A stretch of 64,000 bases of DNA. Source: Candidatus Heimdallarchaeota archaeon LC_2 (GTDB lineage Archaea; Asgardarchaeota; Heimdallarchaeia; Heimdallarchaeales; Kariarchaeaceae). The position numbers were made by a program, and so were the translations under genes. This document shows, in pieces, positions 37,632 through 46,197 of this stretch. Positions within the stretch are counted from its first letter, which is position 1. Each line of letters opens with the position of its first letter. The notes beneath the pieces are model-generated. The model had not been told where the DNA came from. It saw nothing but the letters and a program-made list of their open reading frames with translations, and ran no database searches. The stretch spans positions 6,292 through 70,291 of the forward strand of contig MDVR01000047.1 of NCBI GenBank assembly GCA_001940725.1, given 5' to 3'.

Positions 37632-37645
37632 AAATTATATAAAAG
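37632..37645 (-). promoter_or_regulatory. TATA box of the coiled-coil gene
   Basis: Minus strand CTTTTATATAATTT, about 25 bases before the ATG at 37614. Confidence 0.6.
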
Positions 37646-37832
37646 TAAGGAGGATTTCGCAAATATTTGATTCGATCATTGATTTGGGAATTACGTAGAT
37701 GTTACTACTTATTTTTCCTATATACATTGCTATGCATTCCCTTTTCAATATGAGGAAGTACAAATTGGAATGGATTCACTTGACTTACCAACAACACATA
37801 TTGTATAAAGTATTAGACAAAACGTTAGCTAG

Positions 37833-39044
37833 TTAATTTGTTGTATTTTTTTGTTTAATATCTTTTTCTCGTTTGATTATTTGAGTAGAACTGTTTGTCT
37901 GTTTTTTGCCATTGCCACTGAGCATTACAACATATTCAGGAGCACCAAGCACTCCATATTTGGTTACCAGTCCAAATACCCGGAATTTAGAATGCAGATT
38001 CGATTTCATACAAGTTATACGGATTGGATGACCTAGATGTTCCCTGTCAAGTTTTCTCCTGTCTGGGAGGTCCCGATATCTACCCTCCATCTCCCGGTAT
38101 TCATTCATGTTAGCCTTACTCATATGAAAGGCGATGTGACAATGATATCTAATTGAATATTCCAACTTGGGAATATAATTCTCACTCCCCATAAATCTTG
38201 ATTCATGATCCCTCTCCAATCTGTTGACTGCTATTGAGACTGTACCAAAATAGTGTCCCTGTTGTTTGAGCAAGTTAAATATATCATGTAAAACCTGATC
38301 TCTATATCCACGGGAAGAATAATGATCAGCAGCATAACCCATTATCTGGTGACTACTACTGTAATTATTAGCAATAATTTCTGATAAATTATCAATTATT
38401 ATTAATCCAACCTTGGAAGGGTCTGGTATTGATTTTAGATTTGCATACAACTCATCCAGACTACTGGCATAGCATCCAATCAGATTCTTATCAATCTGAG
38501 ACCCATTGAGTTGATGATATTCATTCATAGCGACAATATTGGGCAGAATGGGTTCATACGAGGAGGTGAAATAAATTACCTGCTTATTCCACCCTCCGTC
38601 TTTCTTGAATTTCATCATTTGTAGTGCCAGAGATTGGCAAAATTTGGATTTCCCTATAGCCGGAGGTCCCACCAGTTCAATTACACTGCCTGATCTTATT
38701 CCCGCAGCTTCTGTAGATGGCATCATATATCCATTTGATAATTCTTGGTTAAGATGATGTATATTAGTTTCAAGGTAGTTGTACTCCTGTCTGATTTTAT
38801 CTGCACTGAGCAAATTTCCTCCCTTTAATCTTATTAACTGCTTGAATAGAATTTTGGCACTGGTATCAGATATTCCATCTATATCCTCCAAATCTCTTTT
38901 GCTGGTTAGCAATAACTGTCTGGGTATTGCATATCCAGAGCAGGTTAGTGCTGCTTTTACCCGTTTAATTGCCGACGGTGATCGAAACCCGGATTCCTCT
39001 AGGAATTGATCCATCGTGATTTCTAAATTAGTGACTAGCGTCAT
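37833..39044 (-). CDS. divergent RadA-like ATPase (paralogue 3)
   Basis: 403 aa from the ATG at 39044 (MTLVTNLEIT); the first 16 codons of the longer frame are promoter sequence. A helix-hairpin-helix region like that of paralogue 1 (QFLEESGFRSPSAIKRVKAAL) precedes the ATPase domain. Walker A is GPPAIGKSK (126-134) and Walker B VGLIIIDNLS, but the DTEG motif with the catalytic Glu is replaced by YFTSSYEP. It may bind ATP without hydrolysing it efficiently. Spacing to the coiled-coil gene downstream and similar promoters suggest co-expression. A regulatory or structural RecA-like role fits better than strand exchange. Confidence 0.75.
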   Translation of the reverse strand: MTLVTNLEITMDQFLEESGFRSPSAIKRVKAALTCSGYAIPRQLLLTSKRDLEDIDGISDTSAKILFKQLIRLKGGNLLSADKIRQEYNYLETNIHHLNQELSNGYMMPSTEAAGIRSGSVIELVGPPAIGKSKFCQSLALQMMKFKKDGGWNKQVIYFTSSYEPILPNIVAMNEYHQLNGSQIDKNLIGCYASSLDELYANLKSIPDPSKVGLIIIDNLSEIIANNYSSSHQIMGYAADHYSSRGYRDQVLHDIFNLLKQQGHYFGTVSIAVNRLERDHESRFMGSENYIPKLEYSIRYHCHIAFHMSKANMNEYREMEGRYRDLPDRRKLDREHLGHPIRITCMKSNLHSKFRVFGLVTKYGVLGAPEYVVMLSGNGKKQTNSSTQIIKREKDIKQKNTTN

Positions 39045-39064
39045 TACTAATATTATATGGTGAA

Positions 39065-39078
39065 TTGTATAAAAGTAA
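39065..39078 (-). promoter_or_regulatory. TATA box of RadA-like gene 3
   Basis: Minus strand TTTTACTTTTATACAATT around 39065-39082; about 26 bases before the ATG at 39044. Confidence 0.6.
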
Positions 39079-39137
39079 AAGCCGTTTTCCAATCGCTAGT
39101 TATTTCCAGAAAATCTAGTTACGGTGAGGATCATTCA

Positions 39138-39153
39138 AAAAAGTATACTTTTT
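39138..39153. repeat. 16-bp perfect palindrome beyond the tnpB 3' end
   Basis: AAAAAGTATACTTTTT, 13 bases after the tnpB stop. A related AAGTATACTATTTT lies upstream of tnpB at about 40430-40443, so both may be near the element ends. Confidence 0.6.
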
Positions 39154-39165
39154 CTTGTAACTATC

Positions 39166-40365
39166 CTAAGACGTTACATTAGGGACAATGACAGGGGCCC
39201 CACCCAGGAAACGTATAGCCTCCTGCGTTTGTTGCCTAATAGGTAACTGTGATATAAATCTGTTAACCAGATTTCTTGATGCATTGAGATCAGCATTAAG
39301 TTCAAATCCACATTCTCCACATCGGAATACAGCATTCTTCCGATTGGATTTGGAATTGTATCCACATTTAGAGCATATTTGTTGTATCTGATGCGGATCA
39401 ACATACTCAATACGGATATTCTTCTCTGCAGCTCGATATTCAATGAATAATTCCAATTGATAATATGCCCATGTATTCAATTCACGACTGAATTTACTCT
39501 GTTTGGGATAAGTGGCTTCATCTCGAATACCGGCCAAATCCTCAAGTATTAAAACAGAATTAGGTTGCAAGTCGTTTATCAGATTTTTGGCAACTTCATG
39601 ATTTGTTACAATCTGAAATCCTTTTTCCCTACCTGAATTCTCCTTCAACTTGCGTTTTGCAGATCTGGTTCCGGTCTTCTGCAAACTCTGCTTTTTCTTA
39701 TAATTCTTGGTTTTTAATTTTCTCAATTCTTTTCCTGAATAGAATTTATTTTTGGATGACACAATTAGATTCTTCATACCTCGCTTGATACCGATATATT
39801 CGGTAGTAAACTCAAAATCAAGTTCTTCTTGGTATTTCTCCACACTGAAGTGGATATACCATTTTTCAATTCCTCTCTTATCTCTTAGGATTAGTTCTAG
39901 ACTCTTGAATTCCCAACCATTCCCAATATATTGTTGATAATATTTGGGAATGTGAAGATTTAGTTTGATCCGATTACCCTTGACAATAGTAGCAAGTGAG
40001 ATTTCTTTATTCTCAATATTTAGGGTGGAACATTTATTATTATACCTCATGGGGTGATATTTCTTATATATTACAGGTTTAGAATTAATCCCCGTCTTCT
40101 TTCTTATCCCATTGAGCGAAACAAGAGTATCCACGGCTTTTCCCCTGGCACTGATGATCAAATCAGAATTAAGAGGAGAGGATTTTTTGAAATTCGCATA
40201 AGTTTCTTCATGTATTTTATTTTTATTTCTTGTATTATTATGATACCCATAATCAAAAGCTGATTGCATCGCCTTCGAATATTCAATCATAGTTTCTCTT
40301 AAGATATCTGATTGAATTTCTGAGGGATAAAATTGCGATTTTATCACTCGTACCATATTAGACAT
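39166..40365 (-). CDS. tnpB: TnpB-family protein with altered RuvC-I
   Basis: 399 aa, IS605 OrfB/TnpB family, RNA-guided nuclease relatives. The C-terminal zinc finger is intact (ICSKCGY...FRCGECG), the RuvC-II Glu is in LILEDLAG and the RuvC-III Asp is in ELNADLNASRN. At RuvC-I the canonical G-I-D-x-G becomes GIKRG, with AAG (Lys) in place of Asp. The nuclease should therefore be impaired. No TnpA transposase is next to it. It could be a domesticated guide-RNA-binding protein or simply a decaying copy. Start ATG at 40365, with a TATA element (CTTATATAAATTT) about 33 bases upstream. Confidence 0.85.
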   Translation of the reverse strand: MSNMVRVIKSQFYPSEIQSDILRETMIEYSKAMQSAFDYGYHNNTRNKNKIHEETYANFKKSSPLNSDLIISARGKAVDTLVSLNGIRKKTGINSKPVIYKKYHPMRYNNKCSTLNIENKEISLATIVKGNRIKLNLHIPKYYQQYIGNGWEFKSLELILRDKRGIEKWYIHFSVEKYQEELDFEFTTEYIGIKRGMKNLIVSSKNKFYSGKELRKLKTKNYKKKQSLQKTGTRSAKRKLKENSGREKGFQIVTNHEVAKNLINDLQPNSVLILEDLAGIRDEATYPKQSKFSRELNTWAYYQLELFIEYRAAEKNIRIEYVDPHQIQQICSKCGYNSKSNRKNAVFRCGECGFELNADLNASRNLVNRFISQLPIRQQTQEAIRFLGGAPVIVPNVTS

Positions 40366-40510
40366 TAAAATACAATAAAATATAGCATTGAAATTTATAT
40401 AAGAAAGAAGAAACTAATCTATCTGAATTAAGTATACTATTTTTTACCATGCATTGAGTACCAATGTTAAATCAAGAGTATCGATCCATGGATCGATTTT
40501 ATTCTCCGTG

Positions 40511-40552
40511 GCGATTGAGCATCGATCAAAAATCATGCCGTGCTTATATATA
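40511..40552 (+). promoter_or_regulatory. promoter element shared with polB
   Basis: GATTGAGC, 7 variable bases, AAAAATCATGCCGTGCTTA and TATATA; near-identical to 31611-31651 and likewise 33 bases before an ATG (40581). Confidence 0.65.
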
Positions 40553-40580
40553 ATTTGGATGTACTATATATTGACAACCT

Positions 40581-40982
40581 ATGCTTTATCATACAGAATA
40601 CGAAATTAAAAAATGTTCCCGATGCTTTACAAATAATGCGATTATACCTTCGGGATTGTTCAGGAAGAGACTCAAGTACTGCTCCAAATATTGTAAGGCT
40701 AAGTTTGATATCAGTTTCGGTTCATTCATGATTGGTGTTTGGATCGTGATTGTAACACTACTCAAATTTGAGGGATTTGAAATTCCGACAATACCACTTC
40801 TCGATGATATAACAATCTCATTATTTGATGTCTCTTTTGCACAGCTTTTCTGGATATATCCAATTTTATTTCTTCTCTATTATTCTCTTTCCACTAGTTA
40901 TTCTATTATTATCATTAGGAAACATCGAATAGATTGGCTAAAGCTTACTTATAAAGAACATATTGCGAAACATTCAGGTTAA
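40581..40982 (+). CDS. zinc-ribbon two-TM protein, 133 aa
   Basis: N-terminal Cys motif (KKCSRCFTNN...KYCSKYCK; CxxC plus CxxxC) of zinc-ribbon type, then two hydrophobic helices (SFMIGVWIVIVTLLKF and FAQLFWIYPILFLLYYSL) and a basic tail. It is driven by the promoter element it shares with polB, so it may be co-expressed with replication. Family not recognised. Confidence 0.6.
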   Translation: MLYHTEYEIKKCSRCFTNNAIIPSGLFRKRLKYCSKYCKAKFDISFGSFMIGVWIVIVTLLKFEGFEIPTIPLLDDITISLFDVSFAQLFWIYPILFLLYYSLSTSYSIIIIRKHRIDWLKLTYKEHIAKHSG

Positions 40983-41285
40983 TCATCTTCAATATTATTT
41001 CAGTCGTTAATTAAAATATTCGAATTACAAATATCATATAATAAATTATAATAATTAAATAATTAAGATTCAGATTTATTTCTTGATCCATATCATCTTC
41101 AGATCTCGATGAATTAATTTCATTTTCCTCCGATAAGTACTGTTCCAACTTAAAATAGATCATTAACTATTGTATGGTAGTTATCCTATAACTAGGTTTG
41201 GTGATATATTGTCAGTATCAGGCGAATAATTCCACCGGAAATTAAGTGGGGGTTTACGCGAAATCAATATCGGTGAATCTTGTAT
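40983..41285. other. intergenic, no gene seen
   Basis: About 300 AT-rich bases between the zinc-ribbon gene and the left copy of the 405-bp repeat; no ORF, RNA or hairpin recognised. Confidence 0.4.
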
Positions 41286-41690
41286 TTTTGTCGGTACGGA
41301 AATAGCTCTCGCTTTACATTTTTACATATTAGGACTTTGTACGGTTGTAATTGTTCGACGAATCGATCCATTCGTTACAGATTTATCCAGATATAAGCAT
41401 CAAAAACAAGATAAATGAAAAATAGTGTTTGAAACGTGCCATAGACAAATAGATTAATTGAGCCCAGAGTAATCTCCCCTGAATCTGTTTCATCAATTAT
41501 TTGGTTGAATTCTGAACTTTGTATAAGAAGTACAAGGAAAACTGTAGAGTAAAATAACCAGATTACTGAAAATTCAAATTTTGTCACACTGATCATATTC
41601 AGAAATACAACCACTCCAGATAATTTAAGCATCATAAGTACTTAATATAGTGAATCCTATTTAAGTAAACCGTCTAACTGTGATTCTACT
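41286..41690. repeat. 405-bp duplication, left copy
   Basis: Direct repeat of 49450-49854, offset 8164 bases, with no indels. It includes a complete 86-aa gene, its promoter and about 85 bases downstream. The downstream part (GTCGGTACGG to the gene end) is the best conserved, with five differences in 129 bases. Confidence 0.85.
41375..41635 (-). CDS. three-TM mini membrane protein, 86 aa (copy A)
   Basis: Three hydrophobic segments (KLSGVVVFLNM, WLFYSTVFLVLLI, LFFIYLVFDAYIWINL) and a short acidic loop (IIDETDSGE). 72 of 86 residues match its paralogue at 49539. A TATA box (ACTTAAATAG) lies about 27 bases upstream of the ATG. Family not recognised; conservation of both copies suggests function. 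Confidence 0.65.
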   Translation of the reverse strand: MMLKLSGVVVFLNMISVTKFEFSVIWLFYSTVFLVLLIQSSEFNQIIDETDSGEITLGSINLFVYGTFQTLFFIYLVFDAYIWINL

Positions 41691-41809
41691 GTTTAAATCC
41701 GTCGGAAATGATGTGTGGTTAATAAATTATAGATCATAAATCGAGTTTAGATCACAAGGATGTCTTTTAGTCCAAAAGTATATATTTTAGCAACTGAATT
41801 GTTTATCAA

Positions 41810-42340
41810 ATGAATAAAACGATATGCTGGATATGCAAGAGAGATGGTACTGAACTGACAAATAGCTTGCCTGCTGGATTTGTATATGAAGAAAAAAAAT
41901 TATTCTGGACCTATGAAATTTTAGGAAAGGTAGAATTGATTACAAATCAAAACATCATCACGGAAGAGATAGTGAAACTGAAACAAATGCAAACTGAAAA
42001 ATTAGATGCATTATGGGTAAGAACCTTTGGTAGTGATCGCAGTATTCCACGATTTGATATTGATGAAAGACCAATAATGGGTAAATCAGACTGGGAAGAT
42101 TTGGCAGAAGGAATCCATAGTGTTAAAACCATGGAAATTGAGGATAAGGTAGATGAGAGGCTTATTGAAGTATACTATACACAAAATAAGATCAATATTT
42201 CATTGTGCAGGGTATGCGATGTTTTAACCTCGTCACATCTAGTTGAGCATTCAATATATCGAGACAATGAGTTATACTCACGAAAAGAAAAAGAAGATCA
42301 GTTAACTCTCAATTTCAATCAATCCCGGATCAAGCCTTAA
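41810..42340 (+). CDS. hypothetical protein with two CxxC pairs, 176 aa
   Basis: CWIC near the N-terminus and CRVC near residue 143 could jointly bind one zinc ion across an inserted helical segment. Otherwise acidic and helical, without membrane segments. Convergent with the nuclease-like gene on its right. Not recognised. Confidence 0.55.
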   Translation: MNKTICWICKRDGTELTNSLPAGFVYEEKKLFWTYEILGKVELITNQNIITEEIVKLKQMQTEKLDALWVRTFGSDRSIPRFDIDERPIMGKSDWEDLAEGIHSVKTMEIEDKVDERLIEVYYTQNKINISLCRVCDVLTSSHLVEHSIYRDNELYSRKEKEDQLTLNFNQSRIKP

Positions 42341-42425
42341 CTAGTTAAATAATTTCTTCTTGCAATTATTCTGGTTCAGAAGGGATCTTCGATCGATTCG
42401 ATCTATTGATAAAATAAATTCAGAC

Positions 42426-43607
42426 CTAAGGCCCATAGAATTCAATCTTCTTTTTGCCCTTTGTGAATACTCCAGAACGAAACCAGAAGACTTGATGCCA
42501 ATAATGATAATCCTGTTTTCCCCATGTCTGAATGTATTTTTCTGTGGCTGAGAGTTGGTCAAAAGATAATTTAGCATTACAGTCTGAGCATTCATAAAAA
42601 TCATCTTTTAGTGTGGTACTAACTTGATGTCCACAATCATGTCTGTGAAGATCAAATGGGCTTGTAGAATTGGCAGTTAATTCAATAAATCTTTGTGAAT
42701 ATTTTCTTTGTGTGGCAAGTACAAAAAATACAATCCTTTCAGATTGTGCCAGTTCCGGCATTCCAGTATTTTTCGTCTGAGTTGCTAATATTTTCCCCAG
42801 GTGAGTTAACTCCAGAGATCCTGAGTTTCCAATAGCGGCAAAATTAAAGAAAATTGCTCCTTGCAGGCCTGCCTTGATTCTTGTTTCAAATTTGGATCTA
42901 CCCATTTGTGCACCAGCATATTGATTTATTAGGTCTTCATTATTATTAAATTTTAATCTCAACCAAGCGTCAAATTCAATTTGGGTCTCTTCTATCGACT
43001 TTTTAATTATATTTGTTTCTTCAACGAATTTACAAAAGTCTCTAATAATAAAAGCTCTACATCCACTTAAATCATTGGGATCTTGAAACATAAATGGATT
43101 CAAATTAAGAAGAGTTTCTCGTGTTTTAACAATATTTGTAATCATTTTTTTTATCTCAATTGGTGATGACTTTTCTAATGTCAATTGAGGTGAATTTTCT
43201 TCTACTATCTCGCCATCATCCTTGACTAATAATAATCCAAATCCATGTTTCTCAACATATGATTTAATCCGTTCCATCCCTTGCTCTTGGGATACTACCT
43301 CTGAATATGGGAAAAATAGGTAAGTAAAATGTGAATATTGTTGATAAACGAGACCCTGTCCAACTGCAATTTCTAGATTCTTTCCTGAAATATCTCCCTT
43401 TCCTTCACAAAGGATAATTTCATCTTCTGGAGTTAATATAAAGACATCGGGTTCTATCGATGATCCGAAATGATCAATTTGAAGAAATTTTGCGGTATCA
43501 GGTTTTACTCCCGGTGAATGAGTATAACCAGCATAGTGTGGATCTCCTCCTGTTTTTTTCACTAAATAGTTGGTCACTGCTTCGTATAATGCTCCTTCTA
43601 ATGCCAT
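42426..43607 (-). CDS. PD-(D/E)XK nuclease-like protein with zinc ribbon, 393 aa
   Basis: The N-terminal ~130 residues show a restriction-endonuclease-like core: EPDVFILTPEDEIILCEGKGD (PD, then E-G-K across a strand turn) and a following helix with AVGQGLVYQQY. The middle is helical. The C-terminus has a zinc ribbon (HDCGHQVSTTL...YECSDCN). Likely a DNA nuclease or a modified-DNA reader. No methyltransferase lies next to it, so it is not an ordinary restriction-modification pair. It is in the accessory segment that also carries Nmad3. Confidence 0.55.
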   Translation of the reverse strand: MALEGALYEAVTNYLVKKTGGDPHYAGYTHSPGVKPDTAKFLQIDHFGSSIEPDVFILTPEDEIILCEGKGDISGKNLEIAVGQGLVYQQYSHFTYLFFPYSEVVSQEQGMERIKSYVEKHGFGLLLVKDDGEIVEENSPQLTLEKSSPIEIKKMITNIVKTRETLLNLNPFMFQDPNDLSGCRAFIIRDFCKFVEETNIIKKSIEETQIEFDAWLRLKFNNNEDLINQYAGAQMGRSKFETRIKAGLQGAIFFNFAAIGNSGSLELTHLGKILATQTKNTGMPELAQSERIVFFVLATQRKYSQRFIELTANSTSPFDLHRHDCGHQVSTTLKDDFYECSDCNAKLSFDQLSATEKYIQTWGKQDYHYWHQVFWFRSGVFTKGKKKIEFYGP

Positions 43608-43857
43608 ATTTAATTCTACATCATTTTCATTTTAAATAATCTTGTCAATTTCTCCGATAATGTGAAATTTTAGATTTATAGGGTGATTAAATTTATCGAT
43701 CTGGAAATTGTGAAACTCATTAACAGGCTTGATCAAAAGGATATAATTCTTCTAATAGTAGAATATATGTCGGTACAGAAATGCCTCTCATTTGATAATA
43801 TAATGACTATCGATCACTTGGTCAATACTTTTCGGCAGTGCAAGCACGATTCAAACC

Positions 43858-44390
43858 TTAATCATTTGCGAGATGTTGTTCCAGATTTGCACTACTCAAG
43901 CAGTAAGGGGCTTTACAAGTATCACAGTAAATGGAACAATCACTACATGTTTCTTTATGACAGCCATGACAGTCGTTTATACTTTCCAATGTTATCATTT
44001 CACAACCCCAATACAATTTTCACTGCACTCGTAACAATAACGCATGCCACAGCCCGTACAATTTGCAGCTATCGCATTTTTTAGACAATCACAGCCATAA
44101 TATAGTTTCCACCCTAGATCTTCTCGAGCAAAATTCCAAGTTGGAGGGCAGTGGTTCGGATTAATCCAAACATATTCCATTGTTAACTCCTCGAAATCAT
44201 CCGTTTTATAACTCAGATTTATTTTGGCTTCCTCTTCAGTACAAACCAATCCTGATAACCCTAGTAGATCTGAGTTTAGAAGAAAATTGACTTCACCAAA
44301 AGTAAAACTAATTCGGAAATTCTTGGCTTTTGCAATATTCACTATTAGCACATTTCGCCTTTTGGAAACTGGTATTACCACAACTACCAT
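43858..44390 (-). pseudogene. Cys-rich zinc-binding protein, frameshifted
   Basis: An ORF from 44390 encodes a domain ending in a Cys cluster (CTGCGMRYCYECSENCIG) and then stops. One base shift at a GGGG run (about 44003-44006) opens a continuation that is equally Cys-rich (CHGCHKETCSDCSIYCDTCKAPYC) and ends at 43858. A further Cys-rich piece in a third frame precedes the apparent start (CGNTSFQKAKCANSEYCK). So this was a RING- or zinc-ribbon-like protein with at least two lesions, or the assembly has homopolymer errors. The plus-strand ORF over the same area is a shadow. Confidence 0.55.
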
Positions 44391-44514
44391 AATGTATTTG
44401 TGTGTAATTAAACCCTCGCGTTTATTTCTAAATAAGATAAGAAAAAAGATTTTGATAATTTCGGATAAAGGTTGATATGATCAATCTGTTAGATTTACAA
44501 GATTCGATCACAAA

Positions 44515-45003
44515 ATGAAATGGCTCATAACTATAGACTATTTGATGATAGAGTTTATTAACAATTTCTGGGGGGGCTTCATTTTAGGATGGATAACTGC
44601 TCTTCCCATTCTGAAATGGCTATTTGGCTCAGAAAACGTAATTCCTAGACTTCATAATTGGTTGAGTTGGAATAAATATTATTCAAATAAAAAGAATTGC
44701 TTGTTAGAAGACTTAAAACAGGGTGAGAAGATCGAAATTAGGAATACTGGTTTGAGACCTGTAAAAATTATTGACATAGTATTTAGTGATAGAGGATATT
44801 TACTGCCTTATGGAAGAATGCCTTCAGATAAAATTGAAAATTATGTTAAAGGTCTTAGAGATAATCTAAATGGGAAGTTCCTTGATCCACAACAAAGTAT
44901 TGAGATTGCATATATCAAAAGTGATTTCTATTTTGCAATAAAGTATGGCGATCTTGATGGTAAATATGCAGATTCGATTTCATGGATGACGGATATGTAT
45001 TAG
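44515..45003 (+). CDS. membrane-anchored hypothetical protein, 162 aa
   Basis: One N-terminal hydrophobic helix (FINNFWGGFILGWITALPILKWLF) anchors a cytoplasmic beta-rich domain of about 110 residues (KIEIRNTGLRPVKIIDIVFSD). No catalytic motif seen. The start could also be the in-frame ATG at 44545. Not recognised. Confidence 0.5.
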   Translation: MKWLITIDYLMIEFINNFWGGFILGWITALPILKWLFGSENVIPRLHNWLSWNKYYSNKKNCLLEDLKQGEKIEIRNTGLRPVKIIDIVFSDRGYLLPYGRMPSDKIENYVKGLRDNLNGKFLDPQQSIEIAYIKSDFYFAIKYGDLDGKYADSISWMTDMY

Positions 45004-45166
45004 ATTTTATTCAAATATTCTAAGACATCAGTTATTCTACTGATTAGATTAATCTTTTGTATAGTCTATTGTACTCGATTAATCTAACGTTGAATACCTC
45101 AATATTAGTTTCGATTATCTCTCATCTGGGTTTTAGGTTAATTATCAATCTAATAATCAATATATT

Positions 45167-45436
45167 ATGCAATATATTAGACCTGTTTCCAATGGCTGTC
45201 TTCGAGTTTGTAGTCATATGATAATCAATGGACTTCAGAAGACAAAAGATAGATCTACAGTGACTGTTAAGGTTGATTTTTTCTGTCAACAATGCCAAGT
45301 ACATCATGAATTTAATCTCAACTTAATTATGGCGAAACTAAATAATCAAAGGAATAAAAAGTATATCACTATCCCTGAGAAAATCAGACCAATAAATCGA
45401 TTTTTAAATATTATAGAATCTGGAAACTATCAATAA
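45167..45436 (+). CDS. small hypothetical protein with Cys pairs, 89 aa
   Basis: CLRVC and CQQC spaced by ~30 residues may form a zinc site. Basic C-terminus. Its 3' end overlaps the convergent gene on its right by seven bases. Not recognised; function unknown. Confidence 0.45.
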   Translation: MQYIRPVSNGCLRVCSHMIINGLQKTKDRSTVTVKVDFFCQQCQVHHEFNLNLIMAKLNNQRNKKYITIPEKIRPINRFLNIIESGNYQ

Positions 45437-46014
45437 ATTTCATCATATTCAATATTGTCTTCATTAATTGTAGCTCGTTCTATATTAAATTCTTCTTGCG
45501 TTTTATTAAATGTAATTACGATATTTTCTGTATCGATAATTTTGTCATTGTCTTTTGCCATATGAGTAAAATACACTTCTATTATCTCTGTAACATTTTC
45601 TTTAACATTGTCAAAGTCAGTATCAATTCCCTCAACAGGTAATTGTGGATCTAAGGATAAACCTGGACAATTGAGATCTAAATCCTTAACAATCCCCATC
45701 CACACTTTAATTTCTATTTTTTTACCTTTAACCAGATCCAAAAATAATTCCTCTGCATTTTTCTCCGCGTACATATTAGGATTATTAATGCGGTGCATTT
45801 CCATTGATTGTTGCACCATTTCCCATGTTACGTCTTCTTCTATAATCCTTCCTGTTATAATTTCAGTTGCAATGTATTCTAAATCATCCCAATTTTTTCC
45901 TGGGAAACCTAATCCCAATCTAGTAATGATATTTTTTAATGAATTGGGGTCTACCGATGAATGTAATTTACTCATAGTAGAATAGATCAGAAATTCTTTA
46001 ATGATACTTTTCAT
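45430..46014 (-). CDS. acidic hypothetical protein, 194 aa
   Basis: Strongly acidic and mostly helical in the first half, with a beta-rich C-terminal half. No signal peptide or membrane segment. ATG at 46014; an in-frame ATG 13 codons later is also possible. Divergent from the next gene. Not recognised. Confidence 0.5.
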   Translation of the reverse strand: MKSIIKEFLIYSTMSKLHSSVDPNSLKNIITRLGLGFPGKNWDDLEYIATEIITGRIIEEDVTWEMVQQSMEMHRINNPNMYAEKNAEELFLDLVKGKKIEIKVWMGIVKDLDLNCPGLSLDPQLPVEGIDTDFDNVKENVTEIIEVYFTHMAKDNDKIIDTENIVITFNKTQEEFNIERATINEDNIEYDEIY

Positions 46015-46197
46015 AAACTGTCCCTAATTTTAGCAAAATAAGTCGGATTTATAGAAGTTCGATCGAGATCATTAGGGTAAAAATTTAGAGCTTCTTCCCT
46101 TCTGATTGCCATAAGATAATATATGGATTCAACTAAATCAATAAATTAACCAAAGTTCAAAATGATCAGGTTGTCAATTATTAAGGTGTAGAAAATC

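Noticed and set aside
43683..44084. 133-aa plus-strand ORF
   Set aside because: Its second half is antisense to the Cys-rich gene, whose codon pattern and zinc motifs are better supported.
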